Shown here piece after piece: positions 43,037 to 55,711 of a DNA stretch of 64,000 nt (positions are counted from its first letter, which is position 1; each line of letters opens with the position of its first letter). The stretch is from Thermithiobacillus tepidarius DSM 3134. Lineage in GTDB: Bacteria > Pseudomonadota > Gammaproteobacteria > Acidithiobacillales > Thermithiobacillaceae. The notes under the pieces are model-generated. The model was not told the DNA's origin and made no database searches. It saw nothing but the letters and a program-made list of their open reading frames with translations. The DNA lies in the NCBI RefSeq assembly GCF_000423825.1, contig NZ_AUIS01000004.1, positions 1 through 64,000 on the forward strand, read 5' to 3'. A program made the translations under genes and the position numbers.

Positions 43037-44535
43037 ACTGGGATGCTTGGCTGCCCTTGCTGATCGTTCTGAGCTCCCTGGTGCCGGGCTTGGCCATCTT
43101 CATTCTGCGGGAGGAAAGCCATGCCCTGCGCACGGCACTCAACATGAGCGGTGCGGTGCTGAAACTGTTCCTGATGGCGGTCATGACCTGGGGCGTATTC
43201 CATGGCCACGCCTACGAAACACGCTGGACCCTGGTGCCCGGCTGGGATCTGGTGCTGCGTGCCGACACCTTGTCGGTGCTCTTCGCCAACCTGTCCGCGC
43301 TGCTCTGGTTTCTCACCACCCTCTATGCCATCGGCTATCTGGAGGGCTCCCCCCACCGCAGCCGCTTTTTCGGCTTTTTCAGTCTCTGCGTCAGTGCCAC
43401 CGTGGGCATTGCTCTGTCCGGCAATCTGATCACCTTTCTGCTTTTTTACGAGGCCCTCACCCTTGCCACTTATCCGTTGGTGGTGCACCGCGGCACGGAG
43501 GCCGCTCTGCGGGCCGGGCGGATTTATCTGGCCTACACGCTCGGCGGTGGCGCGCTGCTGCTGGTGGGTGTGGTGTGGCTGCAGGTGCTGGCGGGCCCCC
43601 TGGACTTCACTGCTGGCGGCGTGCTTGCCGGCCTGGGAGATGCCCGCCGTGCCACGCTGATCGTGATTTTCGCCCTGCTGATCGCGGGTTTGGGCGTCAA
43701 AGCGGCGCTCGTGCCGCTGCACGGTTGGCTGCCAATGGCCATGGTGGCGCCGGCGCCGGTGAGCGCCCTGCTGCACGCGGTGGCGGTGGTGAAGGCCGGA
43801 GCTTTCGGCATCGTTCGGGTCGTCTATGACGTGTACGGGGTGCAGTTCGCCGAGCAGCTCGGCGTGCTCGGCCCGTTGGCGGCACTGGCGGCCGCGACCA
43901 TCGTGTACGGCTCCCTGCGCGCCCTCGGGCAGGATGATCTGAAGCGCCGGCTGGCTTACTCCACGGTAAGCCAAGTGTCTTACATCACGCTGGGCACGGC
44001 CATCTTCGGTCCGGTCGCCACCATCGGTGGGGTGGTGCATCTGGTGCACCAGGGATTGATGAAGATCACCCTCTTTTTTTGCGCGGGCAACCTGGCGGAG
44101 ACGCTCGGCATCCACCGGGTCAGCGAAATGAACGGCGTGGCGTGGCGCATGCCCTGGACCATGGGGGCGTTCACGCTGGGCGCGCTGGGCATGATCGGCG
44201 TGCCGCCGTTGGCGGGATTCATCAGCAAGTGGTATCTCGGTGTAGGCGGACTCGTGGCCGACCAGCCCTGGGTGGTCGGCGTGCTGGCCGTCAGCACCTT
44301 GCTCAATGCCGCCTATTTTCTGCCCATCCTGTACGCCGCCTGGTTCCGGGAGGCGGCACAGCCCTGGCCCGCGGCCAATGCCGGCCAATGGGAGACGCGT
44401 TGGATGCTGCTGTTGCCACCGCTGGTGACGGCATTCTTGGTGCTGGGCGCAGGACTCCTGGCCAACCTGCCCCTCAGTCCGCTGGCGTGGTCCCGCCTGA
44501 TCGCCGACCGCGAGTACGTCTCATGGACGCCATAA
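43033..44535 (+). CDS. Second MnhD/NuoM-like antiporter module (500 aa)
   Basis: A paralogous 14-helix subunit with FYEALTLATYPLVVHRGTEA, KAALVPLHGWLPMAMVAPAP, ALLHAVAVVKAGAFGIVRVV and RLAYSTVSQVSYITLGTAIF. The conserved Glu and Lys residues of proton channels are retained. It overlaps its upstream neighbour by 4 bases and the next gene by 13 bases. Confidence 0.88.
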   Translation: MNWDAWLPLLIVLSSLVPGLAIFILREESHALRTALNMSGAVLKLFLMAVMTWGVFHGHAYETRWTLVPGWDLVLRADTLSVLFANLSALLWFLTTLYAIGYLEGSPHRSRFFGFFSLCVSATVGIALSGNLITFLLFYEALTLATYPLVVHRGTEAALRAGRIYLAYTLGGGALLLVGVVWLQVLAGPLDFTAGGVLAGLGDARRATLIVIFALLIAGLGVKAALVPLHGWLPMAMVAPAPVSALLHAVAVVKAGAFGIVRVVYDVYGVQFAEQLGVLGPLAALAAATIVYGSLRALGQDDLKRRLAYSTVSQVSYITLGTAIFGPVATIGGVVHLVHQGLMKITLFFCAGNLAETLGIHRVSEMNGVAWRMPWTMGAFTLGALGMIGVPPLAGFISKWYLGVGGLVADQPWVVGVLAVSTLLNAAYFLPILYAAWFREAAQPWPAANAGQWETRWMLLLPPLVTAFLVLGAGLLANLPLSPLAWSRLIADREYVSWTP

Positions 44536-46229
44536 TGGTTCTGCTGCTGATTCTGGTGCCCGGCTTGCCGCTGGCGTGGGCGCTGGCTCTCGTCTGCCGC
44601 TCTTGGCGTTCGGTGTTCCTGCGCCTGGCGCCGTGGACCGTGCTGCCGGGCATGCTGGCGGCCATGCCGTTCGCCGATGGCACGGTGCTGCAAGTGCCGT
44701 GGCTGCTCCTGGGCGCGCGCTTGGGACTCGATCCCGTCGGCCGGGTTTTCCTGGGCGTCAGCGCCTTCTCATGGCTTGTCGCCGGCATATACGCACAGCG
44801 CTCCTTGGCAATGGACCCGCGCCGCAGTCGCTTTTTCTTTTTCTATCTGCTGACGGCGAGCGGCAATCTGGGCATCATCGTGGTGCAGGATCTGGCGAGT
44901 TTTTATCTGTTTTTCACCCTGATGAGCTTGGCATTCTATGCTTTGATCATTCACGACGGCACGCCCGGCGCGCGACGCGCCGGGCGCGTCTACATCAGCT
45001 TGGCCATCATCGGCGAGGCGCTGCTCTATGCTGGTTTCACGCTGCTTGCCCGACGTGCCGGGACGCTGGATTTGCCGGCAGTCGCTGTGCCTGCCGGCGA
45101 GGCGGCCTTCGCTCTGCTCTTTCTGGGCTTCGGGATCAAGGCAGGCAGTTTGCCGCTGCACGTCTGGATGCCGCTCGTCTATCGTCATGCGCCCATAGCG
45201 GCCGCCGTGGTGTCGAGCGGCGCCCTGATCAATGCTGGCCTGCTCGGTTGGCTGCGCTTTCTCCCTCTGGGACAGGAGGCGCAGCCCGAATTGGGGCTGC
45301 TGTACCTGACCGCAGGCCTGGCGGCCGCTTTTTATGGTGTGATGGTCGGGCTGACCCAGACCGAGCCGAAGAGCCTGCTGGCTTATTCCAGCATCAGCCA
45401 GATGGGACTCATGACCGTGCCCGTCGGCATCGGCCTGGCGGCGCCGGCCGCCTGGCCGCTCGCCCTGGCGGCCGTGCTCGTCTATGTCGTCCATCATGCC
45501 CTGGCCAAGGGCGCTCTCTTTCTCGGCGTCGGGCTCGCCGCCGCGAACGGCGGCCCGGACCGGCGTCGTCTGCTGAGTGTCGGTCTGCTGCTGCCGGCCC
45601 TTGCCCTGGCCGGTATGCCGCTGACCAGCGGCGCCATTGCCAAGCTGGCCCTGAAGCAGGCGGCGGCCGCTTGGCCCGTGTCCTGGATCGGCTGGCTCGA
45701 ACTGCTGCTGTCCCTGACGGCGGTGGGCACCACGCTGCTGATGGTGCGTTTTTTGTTTCTCTTCCGGGCCCACCCATCCGGCAGAACAAACCTGGAGAAG
45801 GGCTTGAGCATGCCATGGGGCATCTCGCTGGCCGCCGTCGCCGCGGCTCCGGTGCTTTGGCCCTCGTTGGCCGTGGCCTCGCTCGATCCAGCCAAGCTTT
45901 GGTCGGCTTTCTGGCCGGTAGGGTTGGGTGCGTTGATCGGTGGGGGAGCGGCTGCGCTGGCCGGGAGGACGGGCACACGCATGCCGGTGCGGATCCCGGC
46001 TGGGGATATCCTGTTGCCGGTCGAGCGCGGCGGCCGGTCCCTGGTCGCGGCTTGGGCGGCACTGGCTGAGCGGCGGCCCGCGTCCTTCTGGCCGCGTGCG
46101 TTGCCGGCAGGGCTGGCTGGCCACGACCGCTGGTTGCGGCTGGAGGCCCGGTTGCGCCAGTGGTTCGTTGCCGGTTTGCTGTTCCTCGCCATCACGGCAG
46201 CGTTGTTGCTCGCTCTTCCTGATCCCTGA
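44523..46229 (+). CDS. Third NuoL/M-like antiporter module (568 aa)
   Basis: This is the most divergent large subunit. It keeps GSLPLHVWMPLVYRHAPIAA and KSLLAYSSISQMGLMTVPVG, but the helix-5 region reads VQDLASFYLFFTLMSLAFYA with no glutamate of the usual LE motif, so its proton pathway may be altered. The C-terminal extension (about 430-568) adds two or three helices. It closes the antiporter operon; the universal stress protein gene begins 58 bases later. Confidence 0.82.
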   Translation: MDAIMVLLLILVPGLPLAWALALVCRSWRSVFLRLAPWTVLPGMLAAMPFADGTVLQVPWLLLGARLGLDPVGRVFLGVSAFSWLVAGIYAQRSLAMDPRRSRFFFFYLLTASGNLGIIVVQDLASFYLFFTLMSLAFYALIIHDGTPGARRAGRVYISLAIIGEALLYAGFTLLARRAGTLDLPAVAVPAGEAAFALLFLGFGIKAGSLPLHVWMPLVYRHAPIAAAVVSSGALINAGLLGWLRFLPLGQEAQPELGLLYLTAGLAAAFYGVMVGLTQTEPKSLLAYSSISQMGLMTVPVGIGLAAPAAWPLALAAVLVYVVHHALAKGALFLGVGLAAANGGPDRRRLLSVGLLLPALALAGMPLTSGAIAKLALKQAAAAWPVSWIGWLELLLSLTAVGTTLLMVRFLFLFRAHPSGRTNLEKGLSMPWGISLAAVAAAPVLWPSLAVASLDPAKLWSAFWPVGLGALIGGGAAALAGRTGTRMPVRIPAGDILLPVERGGRSLVAAWAALAERRPASFWPRALPAGLAGHDRWLRLEARLRQWFVAGLLFLAITAALLLALPDP

Positions 46230-46287
46230 GGGAAAGGATTTCCGGTGCGGCTGTCTCAGCAAAAGCAAGGCAGGCAAGGAGGCGGGT

Positions 46288-47217
46288 ATGTTCAAACGCA
46301 TTCTACTTATGGCGGATCAGCGCACCCGGTGGCAGTCGGCCCTGGAGCGCGCGGCGGCGCTGGCCAGACGGCATCAGGCCGAGTTGGTGGTGGTGGATGT
46401 GCTGGAAAATTTGCCGGGACATGTGGAGAAACTACTTCGCGGGCAGTCATTGGCGGCTGTGCAGGCGGCGGCCGTCGCCCGCCGGCGCGAGCAGCTCGAA
46501 CGGGCAACGGCCCCCCTGCAGCAGGCGGGGATCTGCCGCGCAGTCCGAGTGCTGACGGGCAAGCCTTTCCTGGAGGTCATCCGCGAGGTACTGCGGGAGA
46601 AGCACGATCTGGTGATGAAGGCTGCCGAAGGCAAGGGCGGTGCACGGACGCGGCTCTTCGGCAGCACCGATATGCACCTGCTGCGGGTTTGCCCGGTGCC
46701 GGTCTGGATCATCAAACCCGGTCAGCCCCCGAACTATGCCCGGATCGTGGCGGCAGTGGACCCGGATCCCACGGACGACCGGCGGGATTCGCTGAACGCG
46801 CAGATCCTCTGCCTGGCCGGGGAGCTGACGCGCGCCGAACAGAGCGAGCTCCATGTCGTCCACGCATGGACCATGCAGCGCTGGGGTGGGCTCGGCATTT
46901 CGCGCGCGGAGCAGCACGCATTGGCCCAGCAGGAACAGTCCTGGCATGAGGAGCGAATTGCCGCGCTGCTGAAGCGCTGGATACCCGACGACCTGCAGCC
47001 GCAGGCGCATCTCCTGCTTGGCGATGCACGGGAACGCGTTCCGGCCTTGGTTCGGGAACTGCGAGCCGACCTGCTGGTCATGGGCACCGTCGGCCGGACG
47101 GAGATCCCCGGTTTTTTCATCGGCAACACCGCTGAGGACATTCTCAATGAAGTGCGGAGCGACGTCCTGACGGTCAAGCCCCGCGGCTTCGCCACGCCCG
47201 TGCGCCTGGCGGACTGA
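46288..47217 (+). CDS. Tandem universal stress protein, UspE-like (309 aa)
   Basis: Two Usp domains are fused (about 1-148 and 150-309). Each ends with an ATP-binding-type glycine motif: GKGGARTRLFGST in the first and GTVGRTEIPGFFIGNT in the second. The start ATG 46288 follows AAGGAGGCGGGT. Its proximity to the antiporter operon (58 bases, same strand) suggests joint expression. Usp domains often sense energy state and bind transport proteins; that role here is inference. Confidence 0.88.
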   Translation: MFKRILLMADQRTRWQSALERAAALARRHQAELVVVDVLENLPGHVEKLLRGQSLAAVQAAAVARRREQLERATAPLQQAGICRAVRVLTGKPFLEVIREVLREKHDLVMKAAEGKGGARTRLFGSTDMHLLRVCPVPVWIIKPGQPPNYARIVAAVDPDPTDDRRDSLNAQILCLAGELTRAEQSELHVVHAWTMQRWGGLGISRAEQHALAQQEQSWHEERIAALLKRWIPDDLQPQAHLLLGDARERVPALVRELRADLLVMGTVGRTEIPGFFIGNTAEDILNEVRSDVLTVKPRGFATPVRLAD

Positions 47218-47232
47218 GCGGCGGCGCGCCGG

Positions 47233-49983
<2,751 letters not shown>

Positions 49984-50127
49984 GGCCAAGTCGTCGGAGG
50001 CGGGGAGGCAAGGACAAGCCTAGCGTGCAGCTACGGGGAGAGCGCCCGACCAAAGGGGGACCGCAATCGCGGTCCCGTGCAGAGGCAAGCGGAAGGCGGG
50101 GTGTCAGAGAAGGGCGGCTGCGGACGC

Positions 50128-50685
50128 TCAGTGGCCGCTTTCCGTCTTTTCACCGGGGGCGTGACCACCGCTCTTGTGGGTGAAGTAGAGTGCCAGCGAG
50201 ACCAGCAGGATGCCGATGGCGAAGTAAAGGAGATCCAGCGGGCCCTCGAAGGCCATGCGCACGGAGCGCTCGAAAAAAGTCACCACCAGGATCATCAGCA
50301 CCACCTTGGCCAGGCGGTCCTTGAGGTCGTCCAGGTTGCGGATGAAAAGCACCCGGGAGGAACCCTGGCTCTGTTCGGCGGCGTCGATCTTGCTGATGAA
50401 AAGCTCGTACAAGCCCAGCGCGAAGATGAGCATGACGGTGGAGAGCAGATAGCCGTCCACCGCCGCCACCACGTGCGCCACGGTTTCGGCCCGGATGTTC
50501 TCGCGCATCTCGGCCGTGAGATTCGGGTCGCCGTAGTGGGTGACGTGCAGCACCAGGTGGTAAACGTCCACGCTGGTCAGGTAGAAGAGCCCGATGGCGG
50601 CGGCCAGGCTGGCGATCACCGCGGTCAATACGATCAGGCGGCTGTTCCAGAGGAACTTTTCAAACAGCAACTCGATTTGCTTCAT
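50128..50685 (-). CDS. YqhA/UPF0114 family membrane protein (185 aa)
   Basis: The protein has four hydrophobic helices with the YqhA pattern: LFEKFLWNSRLIVLTAVIAS at the N-terminus, a long polar segment with VDGYLLSTVMLIFALGLYEL, IRNLDDLKDRLAKVVLMILV, and a final helix. The function is unknown. ATG 50685 has GGAGCACAGG upstream. Confidence 0.85.
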   Translation of the reverse strand: MKQIELLFEKFLWNSRLIVLTAVIASLAAAIGLFYLTSVDVYHLVLHVTHYGDPNLTAEMRENIRAETVAHVVAAVDGYLLSTVMLIFALGLYELFISKIDAAEQSQGSSRVLFIRNLDDLKDRLAKVVLMILVVTFFERSVRMAFEGPLDLLYFAIGILLVSLALYFTHKSGGHAPGEKTESGH

Positions 50686-50738
50686 CCTGTGCTCCGATTG
50701 TTTGGGAGCCGCAACGTTAGCAAGCAGTCGATGGTGTT

Positions 50739-51602
50739 TCAAGCCGCGCGGGCCGGCGCCGGCGTGGCGGTGGCCGCCAGCAGGCCGGCCAGCACCAGCA
50801 CGCCGAGCCCCAGCCAGCCCAGCAGATCCGGATGCACGTGCCACAGCGCCAGGCCGAGCAGGGCGGCGAAGCCGACCGTGCTGTAGGACAGCGCGCTCAT
50901 TTGGCTGGCCGGCGCCATCTGGTAGGCGCGGGTGATCAGCAGTTGCCCCAGGGTGGCCGGGATGCCCATGCCGAGCAGCAACGGCAACGACTCCCAGGTG
51001 AGAGGGCTGAACCCGTCCACGGCGGCCCAGACGCCGCTGATGGCGCTGGACAGCAGGCTGAAATAAAAGACGATGCGTCCCACCGGCTCCGTTTTGGAGA
51101 GCAGCTTCACGCTGAAAAGCGCAATGCCGGCCGCCAAGCCGGAGCCGAGGCCGACGGCGCCCGCCAGGAGCGGTCCGCCCAGACCCGCCGGGCGCATCAC
51201 CAGGACCACGCCGACGAAGCCCAACAGCAGGCCCAAGGCCAAGCGCAGGTTGATGCGCTCCCGCAGGTAGAGCAGGGACAGCAGGGCGATGAAGATGGGC
51301 GAGGTGTACTGCAGGGTCACGGCGGTGCCCAGCGGCAGGTGGACGACGGCGTAGAAATACATGCCCATGGAGACCACCCCCATGGCGCCGCGGGTCAGAT
51401 GCGCCCACGGCCGCGCCGTCCCGAGCTGGATGCCGCCGCGGCTCAGGGCCGGCAGCAGAAAGAGCAGACCGACGAAGGAGCGGTAGAACACCAGCTCCGA
51501 AAGGTGGAAGTGCTGGGCACCGAGCTTGACGAAGGCGCCCGTCACGGCAAAGAAGCCCGAAGCCGCCACCATGATGGCGGCGGCTTGCGCGCCCTGGGTC
51601 AT
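50739..51602 (-). CDS. EamA-family drug/metabolite transporter (287 aa)
   Basis: Ten hydrophobic helices arranged as two EamA repeats, each starting with a pattern like [20 protein letters not shown] and [16 protein letters not shown]-type sequence, mark a DMT-superfamily exporter. The ATG at 51602 overlaps the stop of dut (ATGA), so the two genes are translationally coupled. The substrate is unknown. Confidence 0.87.
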   Translation of the reverse strand: MTQGAQAAAIMVAASGFFAVTGAFVKLGAQHFHLSELVFYRSFVGLLFLLPALSRGGIQLGTARPWAHLTRGAMGVVSMGMYFYAVVHLPLGTAVTLQYTSPIFIALLSLLYLRERINLRLALGLLLGFVGVVLVMRPAGLGGPLLAGAVGLGSGLAAGIALFSVKLLSKTEPVGRIVFYFSLLSSAISGVWAAVDGFSPLTWESLPLLLGMGIPATLGQLLITRAYQMAPASQMSALSYSTVGFAALLGLALWHVHPDLLGWLGLGVLVLAGLLAATATPAPARAA

Positions 51603-52054
51603 TGGTGGCCGGTGCTGCCGAAGCCGCCGATGCCCCGGCCGCTCTCGCCGAAATCGGCGACCACCTGCAAAGCCGGCCGCAGGACCGGCACGAAGAGGAG
51701 CTGGGCGATGCGATCGCCCGGCTCGATGTGGATGACCTGGCTGCCGCGGTTCCAGGCCGAGATCATGAGCGGTCCCTGATAGTCCGAATCGATGAGGCCG
51801 AGGAGATTGCCCAGCACCAAACCCTGCTTATGGCCCAGGCCCGAGCGCGGCAGGATCATGGCGGCCACCCCGGGATTGTCGATGTGCATGGCAAAGCCCG
51901 TGGAGATCAGCTCCGCCTGTCCGGGTGCCAGATCCAGGGGCGCTTCCAGGCAGGCGCGCAGGTCCATGCCGGCGGCCTCTTCAGTGGCATAGGCGGGCAG
52001 GGGCCACAGGGTCCCCAGGCGGGAATCGAGAATCTTGATGTCAACGGCCTGCAT
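51599..52054 (-). CDS. dut: dUTP diphosphatase (151 aa)
   Basis: It hydrolyses dUTP to dUMP, preventing uracil incorporation and supplying thymidylate synthesis. All five trimeric dUTPase motifs are seen: [43 protein letters not shown] and the C-terminal P-loop-like [10 protein letters not shown]. It lies 19 bases downstream of coaBC on the same strand, a common gammaproteobacterial pairing. Confidence 0.96.
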   Translation of the reverse strand: MQAVDIKILDSRLGTLWPLPAYATEEAAGMDLRACLEAPLDLAPGQAELISTGFAMHIDNPGVAAMILPRSGLGHKQGLVLGNLLGLIDSDYQGPLMISAWNRGSQVIHIEPGDRIAQLLFVPVLRPALQVVADFGESGRGIGGFGSTGHQ

Positions 52055-52073
52055 GTTCTCTCCAGTCAGATTT

Positions 52074-53300
52074 TTATGATGAAAGCCTTCGCGCCAGCTC
52101 GGCGACCAGCGCCCGCGCCAGCGCGAGCTTGTCGGCCGTGCCCAGGTCCAGTCGCCCGTCGGGCCCGATCAGCACCAGGCGGTTGCGTTCCGAACCGAAA
52201 CCCAGCCCCGGCTGGCTCACGTCGTTGACGGCGATCAGATCCGCCCCCTTTTCCTGGCGCTTGGCCGCCGCCAGCGCTTCGGCATCGTGGGTCTGGGCGG
52301 CGAAGCCGACCACCAGGCGCGGGCGCTGCGCATGGCGGGCCACCTGGGCCAGGATGTCCGGATTGGGGATGAGCGCGATCTGCGTCCCCAGCTCTGCTTT
52401 CGTCAGTTTGACGGCGGCGCTTTGCGCCGGCCGGTAATCCGCCACCGCCGCGGTGGCCACGAAGATATCGGTGCCGGCCAGGTGCGCCTCGACGGCCTGC
52501 AGCATCTCCTGGGCATTCTGCACGGCGACACGTTCCACGCCGACCGGCGCGGGCAGGCTGGTGGGCCCGCTCACCAGCAGCACCTGCGCGCCGGCCTCCG
52601 CCAGCGCCTGGGCCACGGCGTAGCCCTGCCTGCCGCTGGAGCGGTTGCTCAGGCCGCGCGCCGGGTCGATGGCCTCCCAGGTCGGCCCGGCCGTGACCAG
52701 GGCGCGCCGCCCCAGGAGCGGCTTTGGCGCCAAGTGCAGGCGCACGTGAGCCAGCAATTCCTCCGGTTCCAGCATGCGGCCGGGACCGGCTTCGCCGCAG
52801 GCCTGCTCGCCTTCCGCCGGGCCCAGGATCACGGCGCCGTCCGCCTGCACCTGGCGCAGGTTGCGCTGGGTGGCTGGGTGGCGCCACATCTGCTGGTTCA
52901 TGGCCGGCGCCAGCAGCGGCGGGCGCGGGCTGGCCAGCACCAGGGTGCTCAGCAGGTCGTTGGCCATGCCCTGGGCGAAGCGGGCCAGCAGGTCCGCCGT
53001 GGCCGGCGCCACCAGAATGGCGTCGGCCCAGCGGGACAGGGCGATATGGTCCATGCCCGCCTCGCTGGCGGGATCCAGGAGCTCGCTGCGCACGGGATTG
53101 CCGCTCACCGCCTGTAGCGCGAGCGGCGCCACGAAGTGGCCGGCGGCGGCGGTGAGCACCACCCGCAGCTCGGCGCCGCAGCCCTTCAGGCGGCGCACCA
53201 GTTCCGGGATCTTGTAAGCCGCGATGCCGCCGCCGACGCCGATCAGAATGCGTTTGCCTGCCAGCGGGTCATTCATGGTAGAGTTGGGCTGAATAGTCAT
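52074..53300 (-). CDS. coaBC: Bifunctional phosphopantothenoylcysteine decarboxylase/synthetase (408 aa)
   Basis: This catalyses two steps of coenzyme A synthesis. The N-terminal flavoprotein decarboxylase domain has [15 protein letters not shown], the active His in [11 protein letters not shown] and PAMNQQMW, plus the [13 protein letters not shown] substrate lid. The C-terminal synthetase has [20 protein letters not shown] and [11 protein letters not shown]. The start could be ATG 53300 or ATG 53276 (MNDPLAGKR); neither has a clear ribosome site. It is divergent from radC, 28 bases away. Confidence 0.94.
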   Translation of the reverse strand: MTIQPNSTMNDPLAGKRILIGVGGGIAAYKIPELVRRLKGCGAELRVVLTAAAGHFVAPLALQAVSGNPVRSELLDPASEAGMDHIALSRWADAILVAPATADLLARFAQGMANDLLSTLVLASPRPPLLAPAMNQQMWRHPATQRNLRQVQADGAVILGPAEGEQACGEAGPGRMLEPEELLAHVRLHLAPKPLLGRRALVTAGPTWEAIDPARGLSNRSSGRQGYAVAQALAEAGAQVLLVSGPTSLPAPVGVERVAVQNAQEMLQAVEAHLAGTDIFVATAAVADYRPAQSAAVKLTKAELGTQIALIPNPDILAQVARHAQRPRLVVGFAAQTHDAEALAAAKRQEKGADLIAVNDVSQPGLGFGSERNRLVLIGPDGRLDLGTADKLALARALVAELARRLSS

Positions 53301-53328
53301 GCGAGCAGTTTAAGGGAGGAATAAGAAT

Positions 53329-54003
53329 ATGGCTATTCGCGACTGGCCCGAAGGGGAGCGACCGCGCGAAAAACTCTTGGCCTTGGGTGCCGGGGCCCTG
53401 TCCGATGCCGAACTGCTCGCCATCTTTCTGCGCACCGGCGTGGCCGGCAAGAGCGCCGTGGATCTGGCCCGCGAGCTCCTGCAGCGCTTTCAGGGGGTGC
53501 GCGGGCTGCTGAGCGCCGAGCGGCGCAGCTTCTGCGAAGGACTGGGTCTCGGCGCGGCCAAGTACGCCCAGCTGCAGGCGGTGCTGGAACTGGCGCGCCG
53601 CCACCTCAGCGAGCACCTGCGGCGCGGCGAGGCGCTGGAATCGCCGCAGGCGGCCAAGGCCTATCTGCGCGCTTGTCTGCGCGATCAGCCGCGCGAGGTG
53701 TTCGCCTGCCTCTTCCTGGATACCCGCCACCGGGTCATCTGCTACGAAGAGCTCTTTTTCGGCAGCATCGACAGCGCCACCGTCCACCCGCGCGAGGTGG
53801 TGCGCCGCGCCCTGGTCCACAATGCCGCGGCGCTCATCTTCGCCCACAACCATCCCTCGGGCGTGGCCGAGCCCAGCCAGGCAGACCTCCTGCTGACCCG
53901 GCGCCTGGCCGACGCCTTGAGTCTCGTCGAGATCCGGGTCCTGGACCATCTCATCGTCGGCGATGGTGAACCGGTTTCCCTGCAGGAGCGGGGCGGCTGG
54001 TGA
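53329..54003 (+). CDS. radC: RadC family JAB-domain protein (224 aa)
   Basis: The N-terminal helix-hairpin-helix-like part ([20 protein letters not shown]) and a C-terminal JAB/MPN domain with the metal motif HNHPSG ([16 protein letters not shown]) match RadC. Despite the name, a DNA-repair role is not established. The start has a strong ribosome site (GGGAGGAATAAG). It is divergent from coaBC, the usual bacterial arrangement. Confidence 0.94.
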   Translation: MAIRDWPEGERPREKLLALGAGALSDAELLAIFLRTGVAGKSAVDLARELLQRFQGVRGLLSAERRSFCEGLGLGAAKYAQLQAVLELARRHLSEHLRRGEALESPQAAKAYLRACLRDQPREVFACLFLDTRHRVICYEELFFGSIDSATVHPREVVRRALVHNAAALIFAHNHPSGVAEPSQADLLLTRRLADALSLVEIRVLDHLIVGDGEPVSLQERGGW

Positions 54004-54013
54004 GGAGGGGGTG

Positions 54014-54364
54014 GTGAAAGGGCGCCCCTTCCGATGGCGTGCCGGCTTCGCGCTGGCTGGACTCCGCGCCGCCTGGCGCCTGGAGGCGAGCTTTCGCACC
54101 CATGTGCTGGCGGCCCTGGGCGCGCTGGGGCTGTTGGTGCTGTTGCGCCCGCCGGCCATCTGGTGGGCGCTGGTGATCCTCGTGGTGGCGCTGATCCTGG
54201 CGGCGGAGCTCTTCAACACCGCCCTGGAGCATCTGGCCGACCATCTGCATCCGGAGGAGCATCCCACCATCAAGATCGCCAAGGATTGCGCGGCTGCGGC
54301 GGTGCTGGTGCTGAGCCTGGCGGCGCTAGGACTTTCGGCCCTTATACTTTGGCAGTTTTTGTAG
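54014..54364 (+). CDS. dgkA: Diacylglycerol kinase (116 aa)
   Basis: This small integral-membrane lipid kinase recycles diacylglycerol. It has three hydrophobic helices, an N-terminal amphipathic stretch (GRPFRWRAGFALAGLRAAWR) and the catalytic motif AAELFNTALEHLADHLHPE followed by IKIAKDCAAAAVLVLS. The start is GTG 54014 (or 54011) just after GAGGAGGGG. It is 10 bases from radC and likely co-transcribed. Confidence 0.88.
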   Translation: MKGRPFRWRAGFALAGLRAAWRLEASFRTHVLAALGALGLLVLLRPPAIWWALVILVVALILAAELFNTALEHLADHLHPEEHPTIKIAKDCAAAAVLVLSLAALGLSALILWQFL

Positions 54365-54546
54365 AAAGATTGCAAAAAACAAGTTTTTGCATGTCGGAAC
54401 CAGCAACGAAGCGCTGGGTGCGCGACCAAGATTTGCTTCCGCACCTGCTTTCCCGGCTCGCGGCAGTGGGATAAACATTTTCTAACATCCTTGCCAAGGC
54501 AATTTGTCGCTTCTATATTAAAAAAACAAATAAAGAGGAGCTGCTC

Positions 54547-54900
54547 GTGAGCGCCGATCTCGCCCTGAGTATCATTGCAATCGTCATGGTGGTCTTTCTG
54601 CTCATCGGCTTGGGCCTGGCCCTGGCCTTGTGGCGCACGCTCAGCATCATGGTCCGGCTGGCCCAGCGGGCGGAGCAGGAGTTGAATCCGCTGATCTTCG
54701 ATTTGCGCATGATCCTGGCGGACGCCAAGAAGATCAGCGAGACCGCGGAGCAGCAGGTGCGGCGCGTGGATCACACCATGCATTACCTGAGCCACAACCT
54801 GATGGACGCAGCCGATGCCGTGATGGCGCCCGTGTATCGGATGCGGATCTGGTCCCGCGCCCTGGCCACCGGCATGCGTTATTTTTTTCGGCGCGGTTGA
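54547..54900 (+). CDS. Small single-span membrane protein, DUF948-like (117 aa)
   Basis: GTG 54547 follows AAAGAGGAG. One membrane helix (LALSIIAIVMVVFLLIGLGL) precedes a long helical region with heptad-like spacing (AKKISETAEQQVRRVDHTMH), as in DUF948 proteins, and a basic C-terminus. The next gene encodes a YtxH-like protein, so the pair may form a membrane stress module. An inverted repeat (TGCAAAAA/TTTTTGCA, 54371-54391) lies upstream. Confidence 0.65.
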   Translation: MSADLALSIIAIVMVVFLLIGLGLALALWRTLSIMVRLAQRAEQELNPLIFDLRMILADAKKISETAEQQVRRVDHTMHYLSHNLMDAADAVMAPVYRMRIWSRALATGMRYFFRRG

Positions 54901-54940
54901 AAGCGCTTCGTTTGACAATGCCCCATCTTAGGAGTCGTTC

Positions 54941-55303
54941 ATGAACAATACCGAAAGCTTTATCCTGGGTGGCCTCGTCGGCGCAGCTGCCGCACTGCTG
55001 CTGACCCCGCGCACCGGCGCCGAGAACCGCCAGGAGCTGCGCCGGGCCTTGGAGAAGGGCCGGGAGCGGCTCGGCGACGCTGAAGCGGTGGCGCAAATCA
55101 GGGTCATGGCGCTGGTCGACGAGATCCAGGAGAAGACCGGCAAGTTGCTGGCGGCCGGCAGTGAAATGGCCGAGGCCAAACGCCAGGATCTCATGGAGGC
55201 GATCCAGGTGGCCAAGCGCGCGTTGGCCGAAGAACGGGAGATCCTGATGCGCAGCCACCGCGAGCGGCGCGCCGCCATCGAAGACGCCGCCAACGAGGAA
55301 TAA
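54941..55303 (+). CDS. YtxH-like general-stress-type protein (120 aa)
   Basis: The N-terminus SFILGGLVGAAAALLLTPRT is the characteristic YtxH glycine-rich membrane segment with its LL(T/A)PxxG ending. A long charged helix (QELRRALEKGRERLGDAEAV) fills the rest. The ribosome site is AGGAG upstream of ATG 54941. It is likely co-transcribed with the preceding small membrane gene. Confidence 0.75.
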   Translation: MNNTESFILGGLVGAAAALLLTPRTGAENRQELRRALEKGRERLGDAEAVAQIRVMALVDEIQEKTGKLLAAGSEMAEAKRQDLMEAIQVAKRALAEEREILMRSHRERRAAIEDAANEE

Positions 55304-55626
55304 GCCCGTCGCACGCCGGCTGGCCGGAGCGGGTACCGTCGGCCAGCCGGACGGCCTCTGTCGGGAGTGCGCCCTGCTGCGTGGCGAGCGCCACGCAGCT
55401 CAAGGTGGCCTTTGCTGCCGGGAGGGGCATCCAGTGGGTCGGTTGCGCCGGCACGCTTCGTATGCCCACGGGTTCTGCCGCTTGTCCTGTGGCCGGCCGA
55501 TCTTGCTCCCGTCTCTTGCGTCATATCCGGACGAAGCTTGGCCCGCACTGGCTTTTCCGCCTGTCCGGACATAAAATGTCACGGACGCCAGAGATGGCAT
55601 CTCTGGTCGCAAAGGAGCCATCTCTC
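55304..55626. other. Intergenic gap before tRNA-Leu with two hairpins
   Basis: No gene is apparent. It holds a perfect 11-bp inverted repeat with only two unpaired bases (GCTGCGTGGCG, 55376-55386, and CGCCACGCAGC, 55389-55399). A second hairpin, CCAGAGAT-GGC-ATCTCTGG, lies at 55588-55606, 20 bases before the tRNA. The first may end the YtxH transcript although no T-run follows. Confidence 0.45.
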
Positions 55627-55711
55627 GCGAAAGTGGCGGAATTGGTAGACGCACTGGATTTAGGTTCCAGCGCCGCAAGGCATGCGGGTTCGAGTCCCGC
55701 CTTTCGCACCA
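55627..55711 (+). tRNA. tRNA-Leu (anticodon UAG)
   Basis: An 85-base class II tRNA: acceptor GCGAAAG pairs with CTTTCGC, and the anticodon loop TTTAGGT is closed by CTGGA/TCCAG. A long variable arm, T loop TTCGAGT, discriminator A and an encoded CCA are present. Confidence 0.97.
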
